NCBI RefSeq assembly: GCF_001718195.1
Contig: NZ_MCNV01000020.1
Coordinates: 1 to 64,000, forward strand
Source of the DNA: Paraburkholderia nodosa
GTDB taxonomy: Bacteria > Pseudomonadota > Gammaproteobacteria > Burkholderiales > Burkholderiaceae
DNA: 64,000 nucleotides
Direction of reading: 5' to 3'
The notes below the pieces were generated by a model that was not told the origin of the DNA, ran no database searches, and saw only the letters and a program-made list of their open reading frames with translations. Numbering within the stretch: the first letter of the stretch is position 1; every line of letters starts with the position of its first letter. Positions 1 to 8,162 of the stretch are shown here, piece by piece. The position numbers were made by a program, and so were the translations under genes.

Positions 1-761
1 GCGCCGTCGTTGATGCCCGACGCGTTCGCCGCCGTCACCGTGCCTTCCTTGTTGAACGCCGGCTTCAGGCCCGCGAGCGATTCGGCCGTCACGCCGTGGC
101 GCACGAATTCGTCGGTCCTGAACTGCAGCGGCTCACCCTTGCGCTGCGGAATTTCCACCGAGACGATCTCTTCGTCGAAACGGCCCGCCTTCTGCGCGGC
201 TTCCGCCTTGTTCTGCGAGAGCGCCGCAAACGCGTCCTGTTCTTCGCGCGTGATGCCGTATTCCTTCGCGACGTTCTCCGCCGTCACGCCCATGTGGTAC
301 TGGTTGTACACGTCCCACAGGCCGTCGACGATCATGCTGTCGATGAGCCTCGCGTCGCCCATGCGGAAGCCGTCGCGCGAGCCCGGCAGCACGTGCGGCG
401 CGGCGCTCATGTTCTCCTGGCCGCCGGCCACGACGATGTCCGAATCGCCCGCGATGATCGCGTTGGCCGCGAGCATCACCGCCTTCAGGCCCGAGCCGCA
501 CACCTTGTTGATCGTCATGGCGGGAACGGCCGCGGGCAGGCCCGCCTTGATCGATGCCTGGCGCGCCACGTTCTGGCCCGAACCGGCCGTCAGCACCTGA
601 CCCATGATCACGTCGCTCACCTGCTCGGGCTTCACACCCGCGCGCTCGAGCGCGGCCTTGATGACGATCGCGCCCAGGTCGGGCGCCGCCACCTTCGCGA
701 GCGAGCCGCCGAATTTGCCTACTGCCGTACGTGCGGCCGAAACGATCACAATGTCAGTCAT
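1..761 (-). CDS. phaA: Acetyl-CoA acetyltransferase (beta-ketothiolase), partial
   Basis: Condenses two acetyl-CoA to acetoacetyl-CoA, the first step of poly-3-hydroxybutyrate synthesis. The ATG at 761 follows a GGAGG-type ribosome binding site. The protein opens MTDIVIVSAARTAVGKFGG, a classic thiolase N-terminus, and Cys88 in NKVCGSGLKA is the acyl-accepting nucleophile. About 253 of roughly 393 codons are present; the C-terminal half, with the GGGMGVA and catalytic CGG regions, lies beyond the left edge. It sits 90 bp downstream of phaC on the same strand, the usual phaC-phaA-phaB order. A degradative thiolase of the same family is possible, but the phaC context favours PHB synthesis. Confidence 0.95.
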   Translation of the reverse strand, partial: MTDIVIVSAARTAVGKFGGSLAKVAAPDLGAIVIKAALERAGVKPEQVSDVIMGQVLTAGSGQNVARQASIKAGLPAAVPAMTINKVCGSGLKAVMLAANAIIAGDSDIVVAGGQENMSAAPHVLPGSRDGFRMGDARLIDSMIVDGLWDVYNQYHMGVTAENVAKEYGITREEQDAFAALSQNKAEAAQKAGRFDEEIVSVEIPQRKGEPLQFRTDEFVRHGVTAESLAGLKPAFNKEGTVTAANASGINDG

Positions 762-851
762 TTCCAGATCCTCCGGGCGACTTGGTGGCGCGCCATGCGC
801 CCCGCCCGTCAAGTTGTTAATCCGAATTCCGCAGCAAGCGTTTCAATTGCC

Positions 852-2885
852 TCAATCGCGCTGCTGCACATAGCGCCCCGGCGCCGGCTCGATCTCGGGG
901 AATTCCGCCGAGCCGGCTTGCGCACGCGGCTTCACCTTCTTGCCGCCGTACTGATCGAGCCATTCGGCCCAGGTCGGCCACCAGCTGCCGGGTTTTTCCT
1001 CGGCAACCGCGAACCAGTCGTCGGCTTCTTCCGGCAGATGCTTCGCGTCGGCCTCGACGCTCCAGAAGCTGCGCTTGTTCTTCGATGCCGGGTTGATCAC
1101 GCCGGCGATATGGCCCGACGCGCCAAGCACGAATTTCAGCGGCCCGGACAGCAACGGCACCGACGCATACGCCGTGCGCCAGGGCACGATGTGATCCTCG
1201 CGCGAACCGTAGATGAAGGTCGGCACGTCGATGCGCGACAGATCCACTTCCTCGCCGCACACCGTGAGCGCGCCCGGCTCACGCAGCTTGTTTTCAAGGT
1301 ACGTATTGCGCAGGTACCACGCGTACATCGGCCCCGGCAGGCTCGTCGAGTCGCTGTTCCAGAACAGCAGGTCGAACGGCGCGGGCGTACGGCCCTTCAG
1401 GTAATTGTCGACGACGTAGTTCCAGACCAGATCGTTGGGCCGCAGGAACGAGAACGTGTTCGCGAACTCGACGCCGCGCATGAGCCCCGGCGTGCCGCCG
1501 TTCTTGCCGCCGATGGTCTGCTCACGCATCTGCACGTGGGCTTCGTCGACGAACACATCGAGCACGCCCGTGTCGCCGAAGTCGAGCATCGCGGTGAGCA
1601 GCGTCATCGATGCAGCGGGATGTTCGCCGCGCGCCGCGGCGACGGCCAGCGCCGTGGCGAGGAGCGTGCCGCCCACGCAAAAACCGAGCGTGTTGATCTG
1701 CTCGCGCTCGCTGATGCTGCGCGTCGTCTCGATGGCCGTGAGCACGCCCTCTTCGATGTAGTCGTCCCAGGACCGGTCCGCGATCGACGCGTCGCCGTTG
1801 TGCCACGAGACGAGGAACACCTGCTGCCCCTGCTCCAGCGCATACGCGACGAGCGAGTTCTCGGGCTGCAGGTCGAGGATGTAGTACTTGTTGATGCACG
1901 GCGGCACGATCAGAAGCGGCCGCTCGCGCACGGTGGCCGTGCGCGGCTTGTACTGGATCAGCTGGAATAGCGCGTTTTCGAATACGACCGAACCTTCGGT
2001 GGTCGCGAGGTTGCGGCCCACCACAAAGCGCGACTCGTCGGTTTGCGAAATCTTGCCGCGCGACATGTCGCCGATCAGGTTCATCACACCCTGGCGCAGG
2101 CTCTCGCCATGGGTTTCGAGCAAGGCGCTCTGCGCGTCGGGATTGAGCGCGAGGAAGTTGCTGGGCGAAGCTGCCGCGGTCCACTGCTGAACGGCGAAGC
2201 GAATGCGCTCGCGCGTCTTCGCATCGGTATCGAGCGCGTCGACGAGTTCGTGCAGGTAGCGCGCGTTGAGCAGATACCACGCCGCCGTGAATGCATACGC
2301 GGGCGTGGCCTTCCAGGCGTCGGAACTGAAGCGCCGGTCCTTGAGTTCGGGCGCCTTGGGCGTGGTGTCGGTGGCCTGACGCAGCAAGTCGAGCGCGTCG
2401 CGCGAATATTCCGCCTGCAGATGCTGAAGGCGCGTGGGTTCGATCGATGCCGTGGGAAGCTTGAAACCTTCGAACGGGTTCGCGCCACCGAACGGATTGG
2501 CTGCGCCGAAAGGACTGCCGGCAGCGAACGGATTGCCCGCGGCGAAGGGATTGCCGGCTGCAAATGGATTGCCCGCAGCGAAAGGATTGGACGCAGCGAA
2601 AGGGTTGCCTGCAGCAAAGGGATTACCCGCAGCGAAAGGATTGACCGGCGCGCCGTTGCCCGCCGGCGGCCACCAGTTGGCCGCGAGTCCCGCGAGGGGC
2701 GCTTGCTGCGCCGCGCCGCCGGTTTGCTGCGCAGCATTCAGGGCGCTCTTCCAGGCGTTCGTCCACGCGTCGAGATACTGCTGCATGCCGGCTGCGTCGG
2801 GAGCAAAAGGCGGATTGCCGCGCGTCGCACCATCAGTTGAGGCGCCCGTGCCCGGGGCAGTCTTGGAACGTTGAGATGCCGTCAT
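852..2885 (-). CDS. phaC: Class I poly(3-hydroxyalkanoate) synthase with expanded N-terminal repeat
   Basis: Polymerises (R)-3-hydroxybutyryl-CoA into PHB on the granule surface. The lipase-box-like motif GFCVGGT carries the nucleophile Cys403, with the expected alpha/beta-hydrolase core around it and later Asp and His regions (YGSREDHIVPW, GASGHIAGV). At 677 residues it is about 85 longer than the 589-residue Cupriavidus necator enzyme, where the nucleophile is Cys319. Most of the excess is an N-terminal block, residues 82-141, of ten NPFAAG-like hexapeptides. The first 80 residues are Ala/Gln/Pro rich. Transcription probably starts from the sigma-70-like promoter near 2990-3020 and continues into phaA. 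Confidence 0.96.
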   Translation of the reverse strand: MTASQRSKTAPGTGASTDGATRGNPPFAPDAAGMQQYLDAWTNAWKSALNAAQQTGGAAQQAPLAGLAANWWPPAGNGAPVNPFAAGNPFAAGNPFAASNPFAAGNPFAAGNPFAAGNPFAAGSPFGAANPFGGANPFEGFKLPTASIEPTRLQHLQAEYSRDALDLLRQATDTTPKAPELKDRRFSSDAWKATPAYAFTAAWYLLNARYLHELVDALDTDAKTRERIRFAVQQWTAAASPSNFLALNPDAQSALLETHGESLRQGVMNLIGDMSRGKISQTDESRFVVGRNLATTEGSVVFENALFQLIQYKPRTATVRERPLLIVPPCINKYYILDLQPENSLVAYALEQGQQVFLVSWHNGDASIADRSWDDYIEEGVLTAIETTRSISEREQINTLGFCVGGTLLATALAVAAARGEHPAASMTLLTAMLDFGDTGVLDVFVDEAHVQMREQTIGGKNGGTPGLMRGVEFANTFSFLRPNDLVWNYVVDNYLKGRTPAPFDLLFWNSDSTSLPGPMYAWYLRNTYLENKLREPGALTVCGEEVDLSRIDVPTFIYGSREDHIVPWRTAYASVPLLSGPLKFVLGASGHIAGVINPASKNKRSFWSVEADAKHLPEEADDWFAVAEEKPGSWWPTWAEWLDQYGGKKVKPRAQAGSAEFPEIEPAPGRYVQQRD
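2463..2642 (-). repeat. Ten-unit 18-bp in-frame tandem repeat inside phaC
   Basis: Residues 82-141 of PhaC are ten contiguous hexapeptides. Seven read NPFAA(G/S), followed by SPFGAA, NPFGGA and NPFEGF. At DNA level the 18-bp units differ mostly at synonymous positions, so the array is old enough to have drifted but keeps its period exactly and stays in frame. The last units are the most divergent. Confidence 0.9.
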
Positions 2886-2990
2886 GCCTGCTTTTGACCG
2901 ATGTGTCCCGAAGGACTGGTTGAGAGGCAGGTGGTACGCATACGGGCGCCGTTGCGGCGCTCGTCACGACCTGTCCCGTGGGTGAAGGAC

Positions 2991-3020
2991 ATTCTTGCTC
3001 CCCATTGCAAAGCGTGTCAA
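2991..3020 (-). promoter_or_regulatory. Sigma-70-like promoter for phaC with dyad in the spacer
   Basis: On the minus strand a perfect -35 TTGACA (3020-3015) is followed after 18 bp by AAGAAT (2996-2991), which predicts a start near 2984 and a leader of about 100 nt before the phaC ATG. The spacer and -10 edge hold TTGCAATGGGGAGCAA, whose TTGC and GCAA arms form a dyad. A TTGC/GCAA palindrome, TTGCAGTGCAA, recurs at 3152-3162. A PhaR-type repressor could bind such sites; that is inference. Confidence 0.6.
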
Positions 3021-3151
3021 TGCTTGTGCCCGATTTTGCCGCGCTGCGATATTTTTTTAATTATCGTTTTCCCGATGTAATCAATTGTTTAACTGCCGCG
3101 ACACATTGCTGTGCGGTCTGGCGCACGAAAATCCGCCGTCGCGGCAAGCGT

Positions 3152-3162
3152 TTGCAGTGCAA
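3152..3162. promoter_or_regulatory. TTGCAGTGCAA palindrome upstream of phaC
   Basis: An 11-bp near-perfect dyad (only the centre base breaks symmetry) in the 410-bp intergenic region between pgeF and phaC. It shares TTGC/GCAA arms with the dyad inside the phaC promoter and lies in sequence rich in TGC/GCA words (3100-3240). It is about 130 bp upstream of the -35 element. It may be an operator for the PHB regulator PhaR, but no regulator gene is in the window to test this. Confidence 0.35.
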
Positions 3163-3295
3163 TGCGGCAATCGGGGAGCTAATGCACCGTGAGAGGAGCA
3201 CAGTGCGTTGCGGGAATAGCTGCAGCGCAACAAAAATCGTCTGACTCGCCACGCGCCGCCTCGCCGTTTCACGACGGCGGCGCGGCGCAGCGAGG

Positions 3296-4165
3296 TCAGG
3301 GATTGAGCCAGATCAGCGCGGCCATGCGGCCGGTGACGCGATCGCGCCGGTACGAATAGAAGCGCTCGCGCAGCGTAACCGTGCACAGGTCGCCGCCGCT
3401 CACGTGGCGCACGCCGAGCGTATCGAGCCGCAGCCGCGCCAGCGCGGGAAGATCGGCGAGGTATTTGGCGCTCGCCTCGGGGCGCGCCACGAAGGCCGCC
3501 GCGGTGGCGGCGCGATGGGCATCGCGTCGCGCCGCGTCGACCTGCTCCGCATGGGTCATGAACGCGTCGCGCACGTCGGCGCCGACCTCGAAGGCCGTCG
3601 GCCCGATCGCGGGGCCGAGGTACGCATGCAGGTCGGCCGTCGCACAGCCGGCGAGCGCCGCGACGCGCTCGGCCGTGCGCTCGATGACGCCCGCGGCCAG
3701 CCCGCGCCAGCCCGCGTGCGCGGCGCCCACGGCGCGGCCCTCGCCATCGCAGAGCAAGACGGGCATGCAGTCGGCCACCATCACCGTGCAGGCGATGCCG
3801 GGCTCGGCGCTCACGCTCGCATCGGCTTCGAGCGGGGCGCCCGCGCGCGCGGCCGCAAGCGCCTGCGCGGCGTCGACCACGATCGGACCGTGGATCTGCT
3901 TGAGCCACGCGGCCGGCACGCCCGCATGCGCGAGCAGCCGCTCGCGGTTCGCCTCGACGTGCGCAAGATCGTCGCCGGAGCCGCGGCCGAGATTCAGGCC
4001 GCCGGGGAGATCCACGCCTTCACCGCCATGCGCCGCCTGCCAACGCCCGAATGGCGGCTCGCTCACGCCGCCGTCGCGCGTCGTCACCAGGGCGCGTACG
4101 CGCGGCGAAACCTGCCAGTCGGGATGCAGCAAAGCGTCGGATGTCAGTTCCGGGCAGGTCGTCAT
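3296..4165 (-). CDS. pgeF: Peptidoglycan editing factor / purine nucleosidase family PgeF (YfiH, DUF152)
   Basis: A 289-residue member of the multicopper-polyphenol-oxidase-like family. E. coli YfiH keeps L-Ser out of the UDP-MurNAc peptide, and some homologues have purine nucleoside phosphorylase or adenosine deaminase activity. Family landmarks are NLGRGSGDD near residue 80, KQIHG carrying a metal-site His, the CMPVLLCD strand, and AAHAGWRGLAAGV with the second His. The start overlaps the rluD stop by 4 bp (ATGA at 4162-4165), so the two are probably translationally coupled, a very common pairing. Which substrate applies here cannot be read from sequence. Confidence 0.88.
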   Translation of the reverse strand: MTTCPELTSDALLHPDWQVSPRVRALVTTRDGGVSEPPFGRWQAAHGGEGVDLPGGLNLGRGSGDDLAHVEANRERLLAHAGVPAAWLKQIHGPIVVDAAQALAAARAGAPLEADASVSAEPGIACTVMVADCMPVLLCDGEGRAVGAAHAGWRGLAAGVIERTAERVAALAGCATADLHAYLGPAIGPTAFEVGADVRDAFMTHAEQVDAARRDAHRAATAAAFVARPEASAKYLADLPALARLRLDTLGVRHVSGGDLCTVTLRERFYSYRRDRVTGRMAALIWLNP

Positions 4166-5409
4166 GCGTGCTTATCCTCGGTTTGCTCGTCGTCTTCGTC
4201 GTCTTCGTCATCTTCTTCGTCGCTGCCGATCACGTAGCCTTCGTCGGTGTACGCGCTGTCGAACATGTCCTCATCGAAGCCGGCTTCGTCCTCGTCTTCC
4301 TCGCCGCCGAAGCCGAGCGCCTCGATCAGCGCGTCCAGGTCGTCGGGCACTTCGGCGCGCCATTGCATCGAGCGGCCCGTGACCGGATGAACGAGGCCGA
4401 GACGCCACGCGTGCAGCGCCTGGCGCGCGAAGCCATCGGGCAGCGCCGCGACCGAGCGCTTGCCGCGCGCGTGGCCGTACACCGGATCGCCCAGCAGCGG
4501 ATGACCGATGTGCGCGCAGTGAACACGAATCTGATGTGTGCGCCCCGTTTCCAGGTCGCAATGAATGGCGCTCACGGGCTGGTTGTGCCAGAGCGTCTTG
4601 TCGATGCGCCGGAAGTGCGTGCGCGCGGGCTTGCCCGACGCGCCCTTCACCACCGCCATGCGCGTGCGCTCGCGCGGGTCGCGGCCGATGGGTGCATCGA
4701 TGGTGCCTTCGTCGGCCATGTTGCCCCACACGAGCGCGAGATAGCGGCGCTTGACCGTGCGCGCCTGCAGCTGGCGAACGAGGTCCGTCTGCGCCTCTAG
4801 CGTGCGCGCGACAACCATCAACCCGGACGTTTCCTTGTCGAGCCGATGCACGATTCCCGCGCGCGGCAGACCCGCCGCGGCTTCGCCATAACGATGCAGG
4901 AGACCGTTGAGGAGCGTGCCGCTCCAGTTGCCCGCGGCCGGATGCACGACGAGCCCGGCGGGCTTGTTGATGACGACGATGGCGTCGTCCTCGTAGACGA
5001 TGTCGAGCGGCACCGGCTCGGGCGTGAACGCGAGCTGCTCGGGCAGGAGGTCCGGCACGAGCTCGATGGTCGCGCCGAGCGGCACCGGCTGGCGCACCTT
5101 GGCCGGCTTGCCGTCCACGCGCACGCGCTGCTCTTCGATCCAGCCCTGCAGACGGCTGCGTGAAAATTCCGGAAATACCTTGGCGAGCACCTTGTCGAGG
5201 CGCTCGCCAGCGAGCTCATCTGGCACCTGAACCGAGCGCGGGGCTTCGTCGCCGCGCGCACGCGGGGCGCCGCCGACGCCCTCGCCTGCGAGTTCGTCGT
5301 CGAGCCCCTCACTGGAGGCTGCGTCATCGGGCGCATCGCCCAGGCTATAATCTCTGATGCTGTTTTGGGCGCCGGGAGCGCCGGCCCCCGGAATAACTGT
5401 ACGGGTCAT
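4162..5409 (-). CDS. rluD: 23S rRNA pseudouridine(1911/1915/1917) synthase with acidic C-terminal tail
   Basis: Isomerises uridines in helix 69 of 23S rRNA. An S4 RNA-binding domain occupies about residues 60-120, and the RluA-family catalytic motif HRLDKETSG places the catalytic Asp at 191. At 415 residues it is longer than the 326-residue E. coli enzyme. There is a 55-residue acidic/Gly N-terminal extension, and the last 45 residues are an almost pure Asp/Glu run (EEDDEDDEDDE). The N-terminal codons overlap the likely bamD promoter on the other strand. It is divergent from bamD with 41 bp between starts. Confidence 0.92.
   Translation of the reverse strand: MTRTVIPGAGAPGAQNSIRDYSLGDAPDDAASSEGLDDELAGEGVGGAPRARGDEAPRSVQVPDELAGERLDKVLAKVFPEFSRSRLQGWIEEQRVRVDGKPAKVRQPVPLGATIELVPDLLPEQLAFTPEPVPLDIVYEDDAIVVINKPAGLVVHPAAGNWSGTLLNGLLHRYGEAAAGLPRAGIVHRLDKETSGLMVVARTLEAQTDLVRQLQARTVKRRYLALVWGNMADEGTIDAPIGRDPRERTRMAVVKGASGKPARTHFRRIDKTLWHNQPVSAIHCDLETGRTHQIRVHCAHIGHPLLGDPVYGHARGKRSVAALPDGFARQALHAWRLGLVHPVTGRSMQWRAEVPDDLDALIEALGFGGEEDEDEAGFDEDMFDSAYTDEGYVIGSDEEDDEDDEDDEQTEDKHA
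5346..5351 (+). promoter_or_regulatory. Candidate bamD -10 element (TATAAT)
   Basis: A perfect TATAAT in a GC-rich setting, 100 bp before the bamD ATG and inside the N-terminal coding end of divergent rluD. The -35 position, about 5323-5328, reads GTCATC and is poor, so this rests mainly on the -10 match and location. Confidence 0.4.
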
Positions 5410-5450
5410 TGAGTCTGGGTCACCTGTAGACCTGAAGCTGGACTGGATAA

Positions 5451-6347
5451 ATGCGAGCCTTGAACACGATTACGAAACTGGCCCAACACGCGGTGGCCCG
5501 AAACGCAATGCGCGCGACGCGAGCAAACACGCTCGGCAAGATTGGCAACATCATTCGGCTTGCTGCTTGCGGCGCGGCGTTCGCCGTGGTCGCGGCCTGC
5601 CACGGCCTGCCGGAAAAGACCGACGAAACGGCAGCGTGGAACAACAACAAATTATATACGGAGGCCCAGGACGCGCTCTCCGGCGGCGACTGGGGCAAGT
5701 GCGCAAAATATTTTGAAGCACTCCAGGGCCGCGACCCGTTCGGCCACTTCGCCCAGCAGGCGCAGATCAACGTGGCCTACTGCAACTGGAAGGACAACGA
5801 GAACGACGCCGCCGACCAGGCGATCAACCGCTTCATCCAGTTGCACCCGGATCACCCGGACATCGCCTACGCGTACTATCTCAAGGGCATGATCCACTTC
5901 AACGACGACCTGGGTCTGTTCGGCCGCTTCTCGGGCCAGGACATGAGCGAGCGCGACCCGAAGTCGCTACGCGAGTCGTATGACGCGTTCAAGGTGGTGG
6001 TCGACAAGTATCCGCAGAGCAAGTACGCGCCGGACGCCGCCCAGCGCATGCGCTACATCGTGAACGCGCTCGCCTCGCACGAAGTGCACGCGGCCGACTA
6101 CTACTATCGCCGGGGCGCCTATGTGGCGGCCATCAACCGCGCGCAGCTCGCGATTCAGGACTACAAGAGCGCGCCGGCAATCGAAGACGCGCTGCACATC
6201 ATGATCCTGTCGTACCAGAAGCTCGATCAGCCGCAGCTCGCCGAAGACACGCGCCGCGTGCTCGCCGGCACCTTCCCGGACAGCCCGTACATCACCGGTC
6301 ACGCCCGTCCCGGCAAGGAAAACAAGTCCTGGTGGCAGATCTGGTGA
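5451..6347 (+). CDS. bamD: Outer membrane protein assembly factor BamD (ComL)
   Basis: Lipoprotein of the BAM complex that inserts beta-barrel proteins into the outer membrane. A lipobox VVAAC places the lipidated Cys at residue 50, preceded by a hydrophobic h-region. Downstream are the tetratricopeptide repeats with family motifs such as YTEAQDALSGGDW, FQALQGRDPFG-type helices, and the YYLKGM and YYYRRGAYVAAINR segments. The 49-residue signal region is long. An internal ATG at 5508 (Met20) would give a more normal signal peptide with Cys31, so the true start is uncertain. It is followed by an intrinsic terminator shared with convergent rlmD. Confidence 0.93.
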   Translation: MRALNTITKLAQHAVARNAMRATRANTLGKIGNIIRLAACGAAFAVVAACHGLPEKTDETAAWNNNKLYTEAQDALSGGDWGKCAKYFEALQGRDPFGHFAQQAQINVAYCNWKDNENDAADQAINRFIQLHPDHPDIAYAYYLKGMIHFNDDLGLFGRFSGQDMSERDPKSLRESYDAFKVVVDKYPQSKYAPDAAQRMRYIVNALASHEVHAADYYYRRGAYVAAINRAQLAIQDYKSAPAIEDALHIMILSYQKLDQPQLAEDTRRVLAGTFPDSPYITGHARPGKENKSWWQIW

Positions 6348-6382
6348 TCGCCGCGCCTCTAGCCTGAGGCCCGCAGCAAAGC

Positions 6383-6414
6383 AAAACGCCACGGTTTCCC
6401 GTGGCGTTTTTTTT
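6383..6414. terminator. Intrinsic terminator between bamD and rlmD
   Basis: The stem CGCCACGG / CCGTGGCG with a TTTC loop is flanked by AAAA on the left and eight T on the right. It can therefore terminate bamD on the plus strand, and weakly rlmD on the minus strand. Confidence 0.88.
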
Positions 6415-6466
6415 GGCTTCGGCGGCCGCAACGCAGGCTACGCGCCTGCGCTGTCGCGGCGTTTGC

Positions 6467-7936
6467 TCAGTCGCGCTCGAACAGCGCGATCGATTCCACG
6501 TGCGACGTGTGCGGGAACATGTTGACCACGCCCGCGCCCTTGAGCCGATAGCCGGCCTCGTTGACGAGCACGCCCGCGTCGCGGGCCAGCGTCCCGGGAC
6601 TGCACGACACATAGACGATGCGTTTGGGCAGCGGGCCATTGCCGCTCTGCGCGATTTCCGCGAGCGCCTGGGAAACGGCGAACGCGCCTTCGCGCGGCGG
6701 GTCGACGAGGAACTTGTCGAAGTGGCCGAGCGCGCGGATGTCGTCGGCGGTGACTTCGAACAGGTTGCGGCACGCAAACGACGTGTGGCCGTCCACGCCG
6801 TTGGCGCGGGCATTTTCGAGCGCGCGCGCCGTCAGCGTATCGCTGCCTTCGATCCCCACCACTTCGCGCGCGAGACGCGCGAGCGGCAGCGTGAAGTTGC
6901 CGATACCGCAGAACAGATCGAGCACGCGGTCGCCGGCCTCGGGCGCGAGCAGGCGCAGCGCGCGGCCCACCAGCACGCGGTTGATCTGGTGATTGACCTG
7001 GGTGAAGTCCGTCGGCTTGAACGGCATGCGAATGCCGTATTCGGGCAGCGTGTAGTCCAGCTCCTTGTCGAGCGGATAGAACGGGAACACCGTGTCCGGG
7101 CCCTTCGGCTGCAGCCAGAACTGGACGTTGTGCGCGTCCGCGAACGCGCGCAGCAGGTCTTCGTCTGCGGCCGTGAGCGGCTCGAGAATGCGCAGCACGA
7201 GCGCCGTCACGCTCGAACCCACGGCGAGTTCGATCTGCGGCATGCGATCGCGAATCGACAGCGCGGCCACCAGATGACGCAGCGGCACGAGCATCGCCGA
7301 GACGTTCGGCGGCAGCACTTCGCAGCTCGTCATGTCGGCCACGTAGCTGCTCTTCTTCTCGTGGAAGCCGACCAGCACACCGCCCTTCTTCGGCACATTG
7401 CGCACCGTGAGGCGCGCACGATAGCGGTAGCCCCACGACGGCCCGTGAATCGGCCGGAACATCGTCTCCGAGCGCACCTTCGAGAGGTGCATGAGGTTAT
7501 CTTCGAGGACGCGCTGCTTGACGGCGATCTGCGCTCGCACGTCGAGGTGCTGCATCGAGCAGCCGCCGCAGGTGCCGAAGAACGCGCATTGCGGCTTCGT
7601 GCGGATCGCGCTCTCGCGCAGCACGTCGACCACCTGCGCCTGTTCGAACGTGGGCTTCTTGCGGTAGCTCAGGTAGGTCACGCGCTCGCCCGGCAACGCG
7701 CCCTCGACGAAGATCACCTTGCCGGGCTCGCCCGTCTCGGTCACGGTGCGGCCAACGCCGCGGGCCTCCATGTCGAGCGACTCGATCTCGAGAATGGGGG
7801 CATGAGCGACCGAAGCTTCGATGGCGGCGCGCTTTTCGGCGCGGCGCTCGCGCTTGCTGCGCCTTTTCGTGGGCGTGGACGGCATAGGCTCGGCCTGGGC
7901 AGGCTCGGCTTGAGGGTCGGGGGCAGCTTGAGACAC
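6467..7936 (-). CDS. rlmD: 23S rRNA (uracil(1939)-C5)-methyltransferase
   Basis: SAM-dependent RNA m5U methyltransferase. A TRAM domain (LDMEARGVGRT, PGERVTYLSYR) is followed by the four-Cys iron-sulfur motif around CAFFGTCGGC, the SAM-binding motif VLDLFCGIGNFTLPLA, and the catalytic-Cys motif YVSCSPGTLARD. I chose the GTG at 7936 because AGGA precedes it by 8 nt; the same frame is open to an ATG at 8092 without a visible ribosome binding site, and an ATG at 7885 is a shorter option. The N-terminus is basic and low in complexity (KRRSKRERRAEKR). It is divergent from the nuclease gene at 8163. Confidence 0.92.
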   Translation of the reverse strand: MSQAAPDPQAEPAQAEPMPSTPTKRRSKRERRAEKRAAIEASVAHAPILEIESLDMEARGVGRTVTETGEPGKVIFVEGALPGERVTYLSYRKKPTFEQAQVVDVLRESAIRTKPQCAFFGTCGGCSMQHLDVRAQIAVKQRVLEDNLMHLSKVRSETMFRPIHGPSWGYRYRARLTVRNVPKKGGVLVGFHEKKSSYVADMTSCEVLPPNVSAMLVPLRHLVAALSIRDRMPQIELAVGSSVTALVLRILEPLTAADEDLLRAFADAHNVQFWLQPKGPDTVFPFYPLDKELDYTLPEYGIRMPFKPTDFTQVNHQINRVLVGRALRLLAPEAGDRVLDLFCGIGNFTLPLARLAREVVGIEGSDTLTARALENARANGVDGHTSFACRNLFEVTADDIRALGHFDKFLVDPPREGAFAVSQALAEIAQSGNGPLPKRIVYVSCSPGTLARDAGVLVNEAGYRLKGAGVVNMFPHTSHVESIALFERD

Positions 7937-8162
7937 CAGCGGATTCCTGACTGACGATGAGTGAATTGTGGGCGAAGGCGAGATTGTAGTCGAAGTCGGC
8001 GCCCGCGCTGCGTCGCTGCCGTTTGCGCACTGGACCGATTGGGCGCGCTGCGCCCCCTCTGCGTCGCTGCCATCGCATTCGTCATACGACATATCGGGAA
8101 AAACAGGCTAGGGTTAAACATGCGTGCGCGAACCGCCGCCGCACCATACGAGGAGCGTGCCG

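Noticed and set aside
96..1970. A 624-codon plus-strand open frame opposite phaA and phaC
   Set aside because: It is antisense to two well-supported genes, has His/Arg/Ala composition typical of reverse-frame shadows in GC-rich DNA, and shows no family motif.
7937..8092. N-terminal extension of RlmD from an ATG at 8092
   Set aside because: No ribosome binding site and Ser/Ala low-complexity sequence; the GTG at 7936 has AGGA at good spacing. Not excluded.
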